DNA of 64,000 nt, taken from Bacteroidales bacterium 6E (GTDB lineage Bacteria; Bacteroidota; Bacteroidia; Bacteroidales; Prolixibacteraceae). The notes under the pieces are model-generated. The model saw nothing but the letters and a program-made list of their open reading frames with translations. It was not told where the DNA came from and made no database searches. Below, in pieces: positions 45,122 to 54,418 of this stretch. The stretch covers positions 468,369 through 532,368 of the forward strand of contig DF970690.1 in assembly GCA_001270045.2 (NCBI GenBank). The letters are read 5' to 3'. Both the position numbers and the translations under genes were made by a program. Each line of letters begins with the position of its first letter. The stretch's first letter is position 1.

Positions 45122-46825
45122 TCAGGAATCAACGCCCACCATGTCTTTTTCTTCAGAAAATCGTGTGGCTCTCTCATGAACAGACAATACAGCCCTGCCC
45201 GAAGGATCGGCATTGGCCCTGAAAGCGGCATCCCACGCCAGTGCTTCACCAGTACTGCAGGCGATGGAAGGAACCGACGGGACACAAGCAGCTGCGGCAT
45301 CAGAAGGAAAGTGTTCAGCAAAAATGGATCGATACACATACTCTTCCTTTGACATGGGAGTATTGACATGAAATCTGTATTTTGCGTTTTCCAGCATTTC
45401 GTCTGAAACCTGCTCCTGGGCTATCTTTTTAAGGGTATCAATCCAGCCATACCCTACCCCATCTGAAAACTGTTCCTTTTGTCTCCATGCAATACTTTCG
45501 GGAAGGTATTCCTCGAATGATTTTCGCAAAATCCATTTCTCGATTCGTCCTCCTGCGGCCATTTTATCCTTTGGGTTCAACCGCATGGCCACATCCATGA
45601 AATCTTTGTCCAGGAAAGGCACTCGGCCTTCCACTCCCCAGGCAGCAAGTGATTTATTCGCCCGCAGGCAGTCGTACAAATGCAACCTGCTCAATTTTCT
45701 GACAGTTTCCTTATGGAATTCCTCAGCATTGGGAGCTTTATGGAAATAAAGATAGCCACCGAAGATCTCATCCGCTCCTTCACCCGTAAGGACCATCTTA
45801 ATTCCCATTGACCTGATTACCCGTGCCAGAAGGTACATTGGAGTGGAGGCACGTACGGTAGTCACGTCATAGGTTTCGAGATGATAGATGACATCCCTTA
45901 TCGCATCAAGACCTTCCTGTATGGAATAATGAATTTCGTGGTGAACAGTTCCAATCCATTCTGAAGCTTTCCTTGCGGCGGCCAGATCAGGTGATCCCTC
46001 CAGTCCGATTGCGAAAGAATGCAATTGAGGCCACCAGGCAGGTTGTTGATCACCCGTTTCCACACGCATGGCTGAATACTTTTTGGCGATAGCGGAGGTT
46101 ATTGAAGAATCCAGGCCCCCGGACAGCAATACGCCATATGGGACATCCGACATGAGCTGCCGGTGTACGGCTGCTTCAAGAGCATCGCGCAGTTCAGGAA
46201 TGGAGGACGAATTATCCTTTACATTCTCATATTCAGTCCATTCCCTGCGATACCATTTATTTAATTCCATACCTGGCCCTGTCATGTAATGACCGGGAGG
46301 AAATTCCTCGATCTTACGGCAAACACCTTCAAGCGCTTTTAATTCTGAAGCGACATAAAACGTTCCTTGGTCATCCCAGCCCATATAAAGTGGAATAATA
46401 CCAATATGGTCCCTGGCAATCAACCAGGAATCATTATTCTTGTCGTAAAGGGCAAAGGCAAATATGCCGTTCATTTCATCCAGAAATTCAACCCCCTTTT
46501 CCATATAAAGGGGAATAATCACCTCACAATCAGATTGGGTTACAAAACTGTATTTACCTTGAAACAAATGACGTAATTCACTGTGGTTATAAATCTCTCC
46601 GTTTACGGCGAGAATGACACTTTTGTCAGGTGAGTACAGAGGCTGCCCCCCTGAAGCAGGATCTACAATCGACAATCTTTCGTGCGCCATTACAACCTTG
46701 TCTCCAAAATATATACCTGACCAATCGGGCCCCCTGTGCCTAAGCTTACCCGACATTTTTAAAATCTGCTGTCGAAATCCCGGTTCTTTTGATTTCAAAT
46801 CGAATGCACATACAATTCCACACAT
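45122..46825 (-). CDS. asnB: Glutamine-hydrolysing asparagine synthase B
   Basis: 567 residues from ATG 46825, chosen so that Cys 2 (MCGIVCAF) becomes the N-terminal nucleophile after Met removal. The class II glutamine amidotransferase domain (1 to about 200) has RHRGPDWSGI and AHERLSIVDPASGGQPLY. The synthetase domain (about 210-520) has the ATP-pyrophosphatase loop LLSGGLDSSITSAIA and EGRVPFLDKDFMDVAM. It forms asparagine from aspartate, glutamine and ATP. A TATTTTTG element (caaaaata, 46851-46858) lies just upstream on the minus strand. Slightly longer than E. coli AsnB (554). Confidence 0.95.
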   Translation of the reverse strand: MCGIVCAFDLKSKEPGFRQQILKMSGKLRHRGPDWSGIYFGDKVVMAHERLSIVDPASGGQPLYSPDKSVILAVNGEIYNHSELRHLFQGKYSFVTQSDCEVIIPLYMEKGVEFLDEMNGIFAFALYDKNNDSWLIARDHIGIIPLYMGWDDQGTFYVASELKALEGVCRKIEEFPPGHYMTGPGMELNKWYRREWTEYENVKDNSSSIPELRDALEAAVHRQLMSDVPYGVLLSGGLDSSITSAIAKKYSAMRVETGDQQPAWWPQLHSFAIGLEGSPDLAAARKASEWIGTVHHEIHYSIQEGLDAIRDVIYHLETYDVTTVRASTPMYLLARVIRSMGIKMVLTGEGADEIFGGYLYFHKAPNAEEFHKETVRKLSRLHLYDCLRANKSLAAWGVEGRVPFLDKDFMDVAMRLNPKDKMAAGGRIEKWILRKSFEEYLPESIAWRQKEQFSDGVGYGWIDTLKKIAQEQVSDEMLENAKYRFHVNTPMSKEEYVYRSIFAEHFPSDAAAACVPSVPSIACSTGEALAWDAAFRANADPSGRAVLSVHERATRFSEEKDMVGVDS

Positions 46826-47147
46826 AAGATGACTATTAAATTGTTCCAAACAAAAATAGTCTTTTTGATATATTAATTACATATTTATTATCTTTTTTCT
46901 CTATTATTTATCTTTTATATTACTTTTTACACCATCCATACACTTAATTTCATCCATTTGTCACATTAAAAACATTAATTATGGTCATTTTGAATAAAAA
47001 GAAATACCACCGACCAGACAAACAAAACATATTGCATTATTCTCTTCAAAAAGGGCAATTAAAAATTACGGTGGCCTGCTGAATGCAAACCACCGTAATC
47101 ATTAAACATCATCGCTATTCCAAAAGAATCGACAACAGGTTCTTCCA
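46826..47147. other. AT-rich gap between ychF and asnB
   Basis: 322 nt holding the asnB promoter region at its left and the ychF terminator at its right. The middle (46866-46960) is very AT-rich. A 33-codon frame at 46981-47082 runs into the terminator and lacks support as a gene. Confidence 0.5.
47065..47099 (-). terminator. Rho-independent terminator of ychF
   Basis: A perfect 10-bp stem (ATTACGGTGG / CCACCGTAAT) has a 15-nt loop. On the minus strand it is followed by TTTTTAATT. It is 49 nt past the ychF stop. Confidence 0.75.
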
Positions 47148-48248
47148 CTATACGTTAAACCTGAAATGCATAATATCCCCGTCTTTGACAAGATAGTCTT
47201 TACCTTCGATTGAAATTTTTCCAGCATCACGACATGCACTTTCAGAACCAAGTCTCACATAATCGTCATATTTGATCACTTCTGCCCGGATAAAACCTCT
47301 TTCAAAGTCAGTATGGATAATACCTGCCGTTTGTGGCGCTTTCATTCCCTTTTTAAAAGTCCATGCCCGGCTTTCATCCTTCCCGGTAGTAAAAAATGTC
47401 TGCAGATTAAGCAGTTTATACGCAGCATGAATCAGTTTGTTGACTCCCGGCTCATCAAGGCCCATCTCCTCTAGAAAAAGTTGTTTTTCGTCATATGTTT
47501 CCAATTCAGCGATATCAGCTTCGGTAGCTGCCGCAACCACCAGCATTTCAGCTTCCTCTTCCGCGATGGCAGACTTAACCGCTTCTACATACTTGTTGCC
47601 GGTTTTCGCTGAAGCCTCGTCGACATTACATACATAAAGGACAGGTTTGTTGGTCAGTAAATAGAGTTCCTTCACCAGTTTTGAATCCTCATCATGCATC
47701 TGAATTGTGCGGGCAGACTTACCCTGAAGGAGAGCCTCCCTGATCTGGAGGGTGAGTTCATAGAGCCGTTTTGCTTTATGATCACCTCCATGCCTGGCCT
47801 GCTTTTCAATTTTGTCAATACGGTTGTCTATTGTTTCAAGATCCTTAAGTTGGAGTTCTATATCAATGATTTCCTTATCCCTTACCGGATCGATTGAACC
47901 GTCAACGTGTACGATGTTATCATTGTCGAAACAGCGAAGTACATGTATAATGGCATCCGTTTCACGGATATTGGCAAGAAACTGATTTCCCAAACCTTCT
48001 CCTTTCGAGGCACCTTTTACCAATCCTGCAATATCTACAATTTCAACAGTAGTGGGCACTATACGCGCCGGATTGTCAATCTCGGCCAGTTTGATCAATC
48101 GCTCATCAGGAACCGTGATGATGCCCACATTCGGTTCAATCGTACAAAACGGGAAATTGGCCGATTGCGCCCTGGCACTCGACAAGCAATTGAAAAGCGT
48201 AGATTTCCCGACATTAGGCAACCCTACGATACCACATTTTAAAGCCAT
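47148..48248 (-). CDS. ychF: Ribosome-associated ATPase YchF
   Basis: 366 residues from ATG 48248 (MALKCGIVGLPNVGKST). It is an Obg-family P-loop protein with G1 GLPNVGKST, G3 DIAGLVKGASKGEGLGNQFL (key residues D, A, G) and, in place of the usual NKxD, NVDE. The latter is typical of YchF, which prefers ATP over GTP. The C-terminal TGS domain (about 280-366; FFTTGKDESRAWTF, HTDFERGFIRAEVI, GDIMHFRFNV) completes the family. It binds ribosomes and takes part in stress responses. Confidence 0.96.
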   Translation of the reverse strand: MALKCGIVGLPNVGKSTLFNCLSSARAQSANFPFCTIEPNVGIITVPDERLIKLAEIDNPARIVPTTVEIVDIAGLVKGASKGEGLGNQFLANIRETDAIIHVLRCFDNDNIVHVDGSIDPVRDKEIIDIELQLKDLETIDNRIDKIEKQARHGGDHKAKRLYELTLQIREALLQGKSARTIQMHDEDSKLVKELYLLTNKPVLYVCNVDEASAKTGNKYVEAVKSAIAEEEAEMLVVAAATEADIAELETYDEKQLFLEEMGLDEPGVNKLIHAAYKLLNLQTFFTTGKDESRAWTFKKGMKAPQTAGIIHTDFERGFIRAEVIKYDDYVRLGSESACRDAGKISIEGKDYLVKDGDIMHFRFNV

Positions 48249-48430
48249 TCTTGATATATTCAAATTTGAGCTGCAAAGTTAATCCTTTCATGCTCTTTAG
48301 AAAGAGCCATTTCAAAATTCATCAAGAGGCAGATCGCTGGAAATGTGAATATCCTGCTCATAAAAAGTGGTATTATGGGCATAAAGAACATACGAATTCA
48401 TTATTTTTGCTTAAAATCTTTCTAAATCAA

Positions 48431-49177
48431 ATGTTACTAAAAAATATCTCAGTTGACTGTGTGATTTTCGGCTTCGACGGAGAGAAACTAAACGTTCTCC
48501 TTTGGCAGGCCGACCCCAAATTGTTGACACAAGTCCTTCAGGAAAAAGAGAATTATCAGGAAATCAGGATTTTATACGACACCCATCCTTCATTATCCAA
48601 CGACCAAACATGGGGGCTAATTGGTGCCCATGCGCCTGAGGAAGTGGGACTGGATGATTTTGCCCACGACATAACCATTTCGAGCACAGGATTAACCGAT
48701 GTTTACCTGAAACAGTTCCACACATTTGGCTCTGCTTTCCGTGTTCCTTATTACCGGGTAATCACAGTGGGTTATTATGCATTGATCAACCCCCGGTATC
48801 ATAATCTACGTCAATCGGCGCTTACAAAGAAAATGCAGTGGTTTAATATCAATGAACTGCCGGCTCTTTGCTTTGACCACAAGACAATTATCGCAGATGC
48901 TTTGAGTCACCTCAGGGAATCAGTACAGTATCACCCAGTGGGGTTCCACCTCCTGCCTGAAAAATTTACGTTGACTGAATTGCAGACCATGTACGAAGTA
49001 ATTCTGGGCCAAAAACTTGATATCCGGAATTTCAGAAAGAAGATTCTGAACATGGATCTTTTAAAAGACTCTGGAGAAAAGCAGGCAAACGTACCCCACA
49101 GGGCAGCTCGATTGTATAGCTTCGATCAGCGCAACTATGAAAGACTCATTAAGGAAGGATTAAATTTCAGAATCTGA
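48431..49177 (+). CDS. NrtR/AraR-like regulator with degenerate Nudix domain and winged helix
   Basis: 248 residues from ATG 48431 (MLLKNISVDCVIFGFDGEKLNVLL); a longer frame reaches 48251 without support. The N-terminal Nudix fold (about 5-155) lacks the catalytic REUxEExGU box: the matching segment reads GAHAPEEVGLDDFAHDITISSTGL, key acidic residues missing. The C-terminal winged helix (about 160-240) has FTLTELQTMYEVILGQKLDIRNFRKKIL and the basic end RAARLYSFD. This architecture is known for transcription factors NrtR (NAD metabolism) and AraR of Bacteroidota (arabinose), in which Nudix serves as a ligand sensor. The ligand here is unknown. No target operon is adjacent. Confidence 0.8.
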   Translation: MLLKNISVDCVIFGFDGEKLNVLLWQADPKLLTQVLQEKENYQEIRILYDTHPSLSNDQTWGLIGAHAPEEVGLDDFAHDITISSTGLTDVYLKQFHTFGSAFRVPYYRVITVGYYALINPRYHNLRQSALTKKMQWFNINELPALCFDHKTIIADALSHLRESVQYHPVGFHLLPEKFTLTELQTMYEVILGQKLDIRNFRKKILNMDLLKDSGEKQANVPHRAARLYSFDQRNYERLIKEGLNFRI

Positions 49178-49229
49178 TCCGTTCCATTAAACCTTCTCCC
49201 ATGACCGCTAGTCTATCTTAAAAACTTAT

Positions 49230-49778
49230 ATGCACATTTCTGACCAGGAAATCATGAGCAGGCTCAAAACCCTGAACGAAAGGGACAGAGCCTTCCAATC
49301 CCTGGTTGGGAAATATCAGGAGCGCCTGTATTGGCACATAAGGAAAATTGTTCTAAATCATGACGATTCTGACGATGTACTTCAAAACACATTTTTGAAA
49401 GTTTGGAAAAACATCGACAATTTCAGGGAAGAATCAAGCCTTTTTACCTGGTTGTACCGAATCGCTACCAATGAGGCTCTCACCTACCTGAATCAAGCAA
49501 AACGAAAAACTGCCACATCTATGAATGAAGTGAGCGAGTATCTCCAACAAAACCTTGAAGCAGATGAATATTTTGATGGCGATGATATACAAATGAAATT
49601 GCAAAAAGCGATCCTCACGTTACCCGAAAAACAAAGATTGGTTTTTAACATGAGATATTTCGACGAAATGCCCTACCAGGAAATGTCGGAAATCCTGGAC
49701 ACATCAGTTGGTGCATTAAAAGCTTCATATCACCACGCAGCAAAAAAGGTTGAAGATTACCTGAACAATATTGAATAA
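49230..49778 (+). CDS. ECF-type RNA polymerase sigma factor
   Basis: 182 residues. Region 2 (about 20-90) has YQERLYWHIRKIVLNHDDSDDVLQNTFLKVWKNID, with DDVLQ typical for the -10 recognition helix (only DDVLQ cited as key), then WLYRIATNEALTYL. Region 4 (about 125-180) has LPEKQRLVFNMRYFDEMPYQEMSEIL with a helix-turn-helix SVGALKASYHHA. It directs polymerase to a small set of promoters, usually on envelope stress. It is followed at once by a membrane protein and a CpxP-like protein that probably control it. Confidence 0.92.
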   Translation: MHISDQEIMSRLKTLNERDRAFQSLVGKYQERLYWHIRKIVLNHDDSDDVLQNTFLKVWKNIDNFREESSLFTWLYRIATNEALTYLNQAKRKTATSMNEVSEYLQQNLEADEYFDGDDIQMKLQKAILTLPEKQRLVFNMRYFDEMPYQEMSEILDTSVGALKASYHHAAKKVEDYLNNIE

Positions 49779-49830
49779 ATTATATATTAAACCTTTGATA
49801 TTCTTTAGAGTCAAATTGAAAAACAATATC

Positions 49831-50283
49831 ATGCATACCCAGGAAAATAGCCCAAGAAAGCTTTCAGAATTAAGGAAAGAGAATCCATTCAGGGTTCCCG
49901 GGAATTATTTTGAAGATTTTCAGGCAAGGATGCAACTTCGCATTGAGCAGGATATCCAGCAGGAAGTCAGGAAACCGGTTCGGGTAATTGAGCTTATTAA
50001 ACCCGCATTAAGTCTGGCAGCCTCCTTTGCTGCAGTATTCATGATCGTTTACCTCCCGATCAGATCGATCCAAAACAGGCAAGTAGCCATTGAAGCAACA
50101 GCCAGCGAAGTAATCGCAGATACCGAAGATTATACTTTTCTGCTTGAGAGCATGGATGAAAACACCTTCTTTGCCCTTTACAGCAATGGTGACACAGAAG
50201 TAATTCCGGCTGACGAATCAATTACAGAATATTTGGCAGCCAATTACAGTGATTATGATATTTTTATGGAAACACAAAAATAA
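49831..50283 (+). CDS. Single-pass membrane protein, probable anti-sigma factor
   Basis: 150 residues from ATG 49831 (MHTQENSPRKLSELRKENPFRVPGN). A longer TTG frame overlaps the sigma gene but lacks protein character. The N-terminal 50 residues are charged and cytosolic with PGNYFEDFQARMQLRIEQ. A single membrane segment (ALSLAASFAAVFMIVYLP) sits at about 50-68. The C-terminal 80 residues are acidic (ADTEDYTFLLESMDENTF, ESITEYLAANYSDYDIF) and would be periplasmic. It has no zinc-binding anti-sigma motif, so the function is inferred from position and topology. Confidence 0.65.
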   Translation: MHTQENSPRKLSELRKENPFRVPGNYFEDFQARMQLRIEQDIQQEVRKPVRVIELIKPALSLAASFAAVFMIVYLPIRSIQNRQVAIEATASEVIADTEDYTFLLESMDENTFFALYSNGDTEVIPADESITEYLAANYSDYDIFMETQK

Positions 50284-50289
50284 ACATCA

Positions 50290-50733
50290 ATGAAAAAATT
50301 AGTGATATTATCAATATTAGTTTATCTGTTTGCCCTAACAGCCATCGGACAAAAATCCAGGTCTGACTTCAATCACTTCAAAAGTCAGAAGATTGCATTT
50401 ATTACCGAGAAACTCAATTTGACTCCCAAGGAAGCCCAGGAATTCTGGCCTGTCTATAATCAATATGAAGTTGAGAGGATGGAAATACAGAAGTCCAGAA
50501 AAGAACTGGAAATCAAAACCAGGGATGAAAATGTTCGTTTATCTGATCAGGAAATTATACGAATTACCAGAAGCATATCCGAATCATTTAAAAAAGAAGC
50601 AGAATTGGGGGCTTCCTACAATGAAAAGTACCTGAAAATTCTCCCTCCCCAGAAAGTACTTCAACTTTACAGGGCAGAGAACCAATTCAGGGCTCATATG
50701 TTCGAACAACTCCGACAAAGAAGATCAGAATGA
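50290..50733 (+). CDS. Periplasmic CpxP/Spy-like stress sensor
   Basis: 147 residues. A Sec signal peptide (MKKLVILSILVYLFALTAIG) is followed by a helical domain. KLNLTPKEAQEFWPVYNQYEVERME near residues 40-65 resembles the LTxxQ region of Spy/CpxP chaperones (key: LTPKEA and FWPVY), as does KILPPQKVLQLYRAE at the C-terminal side. Proteins of this type often follow ECF sigma genes in Bacteroidota and are thought to sense misfolded protein. The 3' end overlaps the convergent hutH gene by 9 nt. Confidence 0.72.
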   Translation: MKKLVILSILVYLFALTAIGQKSRSDFNHFKSQKIAFITEKLNLTPKEAQEFWPVYNQYEVERMEIQKSRKELEIKTRDENVRLSDQEIIRITRSISESFKKEAELGASYNEKYLKILPPQKVLQLYRAENQFRAHMFEQLRQRRSE

Positions 50734-52227
50734 CACAAATCGTCCGGTTTCCAAAAACCGGATGGTGTTGTTAATTCCCTCATACATAAGGGTGTCTTCT
50801 TTGACAAACGCAACCCGGGTTCGATATTGAGCAACCATATCCTCCAGAAGGGGCGATGTCTGTTTGGGACGACGAAATTCCAAGGCTTGTGCGGCGTTGT
50901 ACAACTCAATGGCCAGAATTCGTAAAACATTGTCAGCCACTCTTAGCGCCTTCGTTGCTGCATTTGCACCCATGCTTACATGATCTTCCTGTTCATTTGA
51001 CGATGGGATCGAGTCAACTGATGCAGGTGTACACAACTGCTTATTTTGACTTACTATTGATGCGGCAGCATATTGCGGAATCATAAAACCCGAATTCAGC
51101 CCTGGATTGGCAACCAGAAACTCTGGCAATCCACGTTCTCCGGATATGAGACGATATGTCCTTCGTTCAGAAATACTTCCCAATTCAGAAAGCGCAATTG
51201 CCAAAAAGTCGAGAGATAAGGCCAGAGGTTCACCATGAAAATTACCACCCGAAACAACTTTATCCTCATCGGGAAAAACTGTAGGATTATCAGTTACCGA
51301 GTTAATTTCTGTCTCCACAACACTTGAGACATATTTAATGGCATCTTTGACTGCCCCATGTACTTGTGGGATACACCGGAAGGAATAAGGATCCTGTATG
51401 TGCATTTTGGGTTGAGCCATTAATTCGCTTCCAGTCAAAAGATGCCTGAAATTGCTGGCCGTAATCTTTTGCCCTTCATGGGGACGTAATAGATGGATAT
51501 TCTCGAGAAAAGGCTCAATCAATCCATCAAATGCATCCAGTGACAACGCCCCAATAATGTCAGAATGCCTTATCAATCGAAATGCCTTAAGTAAAGTATA
51601 TACGGCATAGGCACTCATGAATTGGGTACCATTCAGAAGAGCCAAGCCTTCTTTTGCCTCAAGCCTGATTGGCTCCCAACCCATATCTGCAAGGACCTCT
51701 GCCGACATTCTCCTTTTTCCTTCATGCCAAACTTCACCATGCCCCAACAGAGGGAGGAACAGCATCGCCAATGGTGCAAGATCACCGCTTGCGCCCAGCG
51801 ATCCCTGTTCACATACCACAGGAATAATCTGATGGTTAAAAAGATCAAGAATCCTTTGGACAGTAGCCAGCTGAACTGCAGAGTGACCTTTTGACAAAGC
51901 ATGGGCTTTTAACAGGAGCATCAGTCGAATGACATCATGAGGGGCTTCTGGCCCAATACTACAGGCATGCGATAAAACAAGGTTTTCTTGTAATTTACTG
52001 AGGTCATCCTTTGAAATCTCGATATCACAAAGTGCACCAAAACCGGTGGTAATACCATATAAAGGGCCAGTGGTTTCAGCGATTTTTCGATCGAGATAGT
52101 CTTTGCTTTTGCGTATTAAGGTGATAGACTCTTCAGACAATTCCAAATGCGGATTAGTTGAAAGAATCTCTTCTATAGCCTCATAGGTTAAAGGAGCGGG
52201 AGATATTTTAAATGTTTTTGCTTTCAT
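50725..52227 (-). CDS. hutH: Histidine ammonia-lyase
   Basis: 500 residues. The enzyme removes ammonia from histidine to give urocanate. The MIO cofactor forms from Ala-Ser-Gly in SLGASGDLAPLAMLFLP (near residue 145). Other family signatures are YGITTGFGALCDI, LVLSHACSIG, FLNGTQFMS-like LLNGTQFMSAYA, and DNPTVFPDEDKVVSGGNFHGEP (cited only for NP and NFHGEP). Neighbouring hutU, hutI or ftcD genes are absent. It follows hisS by 41 nt on the same strand, so the two may be cotranscribed. A tyrosine or phenylalanine lyase is less likely. Confidence 0.87.
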   Translation of the reverse strand: MKAKTFKISPAPLTYEAIEEILSTNPHLELSEESITLIRKSKDYLDRKIAETTGPLYGITTGFGALCDIEISKDDLSKLQENLVLSHACSIGPEAPHDVIRLMLLLKAHALSKGHSAVQLATVQRILDLFNHQIIPVVCEQGSLGASGDLAPLAMLFLPLLGHGEVWHEGKRRMSAEVLADMGWEPIRLEAKEGLALLNGTQFMSAYAVYTLLKAFRLIRHSDIIGALSLDAFDGLIEPFLENIHLLRPHEGQKITASNFRHLLTGSELMAQPKMHIQDPYSFRCIPQVHGAVKDAIKYVSSVVETEINSVTDNPTVFPDEDKVVSGGNFHGEPLALSLDFLAIALSELGSISERRTYRLISGERGLPEFLVANPGLNSGFMIPQYAAASIVSQNKQLCTPASVDSIPSSNEQEDHVSMGANAATKALRVADNVLRILAIELYNAAQALEFRRPKQTSPLLEDMVAQYRTRVAFVKEDTLMYEGINNTIRFLETGRFVSF

Positions 52228-52268
52228 TATTTCACAATTATGCCACCATAAAAGTGAAATAACAATTA

Positions 52269-53633
52269 CTATATGGAAAGGACTTTTGTCAGTTCCTCGG
52301 CAGAAACCATCTTCTGTTCGCCATTCGCCATATTTTTTACCGTAACCATATGAGCAGCAATTTCGGCTTCACCCGCAAGAACAACAAATGGAATGTTTTT
52401 TCGATTTGCATAATTAAGCTGCTTCTTCATTTTATCAGCTTCAGGATAAATCTCCACATTTATGCCTCGCTTTCTCATTAAAGAAAGTAAAGGCAAAATA
52501 TAGGATTCCTCATCAGGACCGAAATTCACGAACAGGGCACGAGGAGATTCAAGGCTGTCAGATGGAAATAAATCAAGATTATTCAATACATCATAAATTC
52601 GTTCAGCACCAAATGAAACACCAACACCTGAAACGCCTGGCATACCAAATATTCCCGTCAGGTCATCATATCTACCACCACCACAAATGCTGCCAATATT
52701 TTCATCCAACGCTTTAACCTCGAAAATTGCTCCAGTGTAATAATTCAGGCCACGGGCAAGGGTAAGATCCAACTCGGAAGATTCAGAAAGCCCAAAGGAT
52801 TCAATATACCGGAAGAGTGTTCGTAGCTCTGCTACTCCCTTCAAACCCGTTTCGGAATAAGACAGGACAGCTTCAAGTCTTTTGAGTTTATCCTCAGTAC
52901 TGCCCTCAAGCAGCAGTATAGGTTTCAATCGTCCAATGGCATCGCTCGAGATGCCTTTGGCCATTAATTCCTCAGTAACTTTATCAAGACCTACCTTTTC
53001 CATTTTATCAATGGCAACGGTTATATCCGTCAAACGATCGGTTTGGCCTATAATTTCAGAAATGCCCGCCAGCACTTTCCGGTTATTAATTTTAATCACA
53101 GTCCGAATATTCAATCTTTGAAAAACATCATCGATGATCTGGACCAATTCTGCTTCATTCAATAGACTATCGCTGCCAATCACATCGACATCACACTGGT
53201 AAAACTCCCTGTATCTGCCCTTCTGGGGTCTGTCGGCCCGCCAAACAGGTTGGATTTGATAGCGCTTAAAAGGAAATATTATATCGTTCCTGTGTTGAAC
53301 AACAAAACGGGCAAATGGAACCGTTAAATCATAACGAAGGCCCTTTTCAGAAATATATCCGGCAAGATCAGTGGAATGACTGAATCCTTGGATATCTGCA
53401 GGAATACCAGATAGAAAGTCTCCAGAGTTTAATATCCTGAAAAGTAATTTATCCCCTTCCTCCCCATATTTTCCAAGAAGAGTTGAAAGGTTCTCCATTG
53501 CGGGAGTTTCAATCGGCTGAAACCCATATAGACGAAAGACATTTCGAATGGTATCGAAAATATAGTTACGTCTGGCCATTTCGGCAGGTGAAAAATCACG
53601 GGTCCCTTTGGGAATTGAAGGTTTCTGAGCCAT
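52269..53633 (-). CDS. hisS: Histidyl-tRNA synthetase
   Basis: 454 residues. Class II synthetase motif 2 lies in the [30 protein letters not shown] stretch (key R, R, F) and the histidine-specific motifs are [15 protein letters not shown] and [16 protein letters not shown]. The C-terminal anticodon domain (about 360-454) has [21 protein letters not shown]. It charges tRNA-His. A perfect TACTTTTG -7 element lies at 53671-53678 on the minus strand. The histidine-degrading hutH downstream makes an odd neighbour. Confidence 0.96.
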   Translation of the reverse strand: MAQKPSIPKGTRDFSPAEMARRNYIFDTIRNVFRLYGFQPIETPAMENLSTLLGKYGEEGDKLLFRILNSGDFLSGIPADIQGFSHSTDLAGYISEKGLRYDLTVPFARFVVQHRNDIIFPFKRYQIQPVWRADRPQKGRYREFYQCDVDVIGSDSLLNEAELVQIIDDVFQRLNIRTVIKINNRKVLAGISEIIGQTDRLTDITVAIDKMEKVGLDKVTEELMAKGISSDAIGRLKPILLLEGSTEDKLKRLEAVLSYSETGLKGVAELRTLFRYIESFGLSESSELDLTLARGLNYYTGAIFEVKALDENIGSICGGGRYDDLTGIFGMPGVSGVGVSFGAERIYDVLNNLDLFPSDSLESPRALFVNFGPDEESYILPLLSLMRKRGINVEIYPEADKMKKQLNYANRKNIPFVVLAGEAEIAAHMVTVKNMANGEQKMVSAEELTKVLSI

Positions 53634-53670
53634 ACTTAGAAAATTTATAAAGCAAAAATGATTTGAGGAG

Positions 53671-53678
53671 CAAAAGTA
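53671..53678 (-). promoter_or_regulatory. TAnnTTTG -7 element of hisS
   Basis: TACTTTTG, identical to the -7 box of the ilv promoter, lies about 38 nt before the hisS ATG. A matching TTG at the usual distance is not evident. Confidence 0.45.
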
Positions 53679-53885
53679 CGATTTTCTTCTTCTGTCTGGG
53701 AATTGGTCGTAAGCAAAATGATCTCAGTTAAGGTACAGATCACACACATAGGAAAAAATTGAATGACAACAATTTGTCTACAACAACATCTAAATGATGA
53801 ATCATTAACAAATTAAAGATACAATCAGGAATGTTGCTCGTACAAAATATTCTTCACATTTTTACAAAGAAATAATTACAAGAGT

Positions 53886-54347
53886 ATGGATAGTAGAAAG
53901 AAAGAAGGACGTTACCAACGAATCTATGATCAACTTAACCTTTTAGTAAAGAAAAGCAATGACCATCAGGCAAGGATGGCAACCATAGTGGCAGTTCTTC
54001 ATCACAAGATTGAGTATTTTTTCTGGACAGGTTTTTACCTCCTGAAGGATGGAGAATTAACGGTAAATATCTATCAGGGGCCGGTAGCTTGCCAAATTCT
54101 GGAAAAGAACAAGGGAGTATGTTGGGCAGGCATCAACAGACAAGAGACAGTGATCGTTGAAGATGTCCATACTTTTCCAGGACACATCGCTTGTGACTCA
54201 AGATCTCAGTCAGAAATCGTCGTTCCATTCAGAAATAAGGAAGGGAACATCATAGGAGTTTTGGACGTTGATTCAAAAGACAAAAACTCTTTTGACAATA
54301 TTGATGCAGAATGGCTTGAAAAAATATTGAAACTGGTTTATATTTAA
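53886..54347 (+). CDS. msrC: Free methionine-(R)-sulfoxide reductase (GAF domain)
   Basis: 153 residues, one GAF domain. The three cysteines known to act in E. coli fRMsr are conserved in GPVACQILEKNKGVCWAGI and GHIACDSRSQSEIVVPF. Other signatures are FFWTGFYLL and IGVLDVDSKDKNSFD. The enzyme reduces free Met-R-sulfoxide in the cytosol. It is a single gene between hisS (divergent) and the ribosomal operon (convergent). Confidence 0.92.
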   Translation: MDSRKKEGRYQRIYDQLNLLVKKSNDHQARMATIVAVLHHKIEYFFWTGFYLLKDGELTVNIYQGPVACQILEKNKGVCWAGINRQETVIVEDVHTFPGHIACDSRSQSEIVVPFRNKEGNIIGVLDVDSKDKNSFDNIDAEWLEKILKLVYI

Positions 54348-54369
54348 AACATCATTTATTTTAAAAATA

Positions 54370-54397
54370 AAAGGCTGTCTCATTCGAGTCAGCCTTT
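54370..54397 (-). terminator. Terminator of the ribosomal/rpoA operon
   Basis: AAAGGCTG and CAGCCTTT form an 8-bp stem that continues with CTC/GAG after one mismatch. On the minus strand a TTTTATTTTTAA tail follows. It ends the transcript 22 nt past rplQ. Confidence 0.8.
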
Positions 54398-54418
54398 CAG
54401 TTTATAGAAGGATTTCGT

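Noticed and set aside
45067-45369. ORF overlapping the 3' end of asnB in another frame
   Set aside because: The asnB frame is intact through this region and the other frame has no family features; not a frameshift.
46981-47082. A 33-codon ORF between ychF and asnB
   Set aside because: It runs into the ychF terminator hairpin, has no promoter or start signal and no recognisable sequence.
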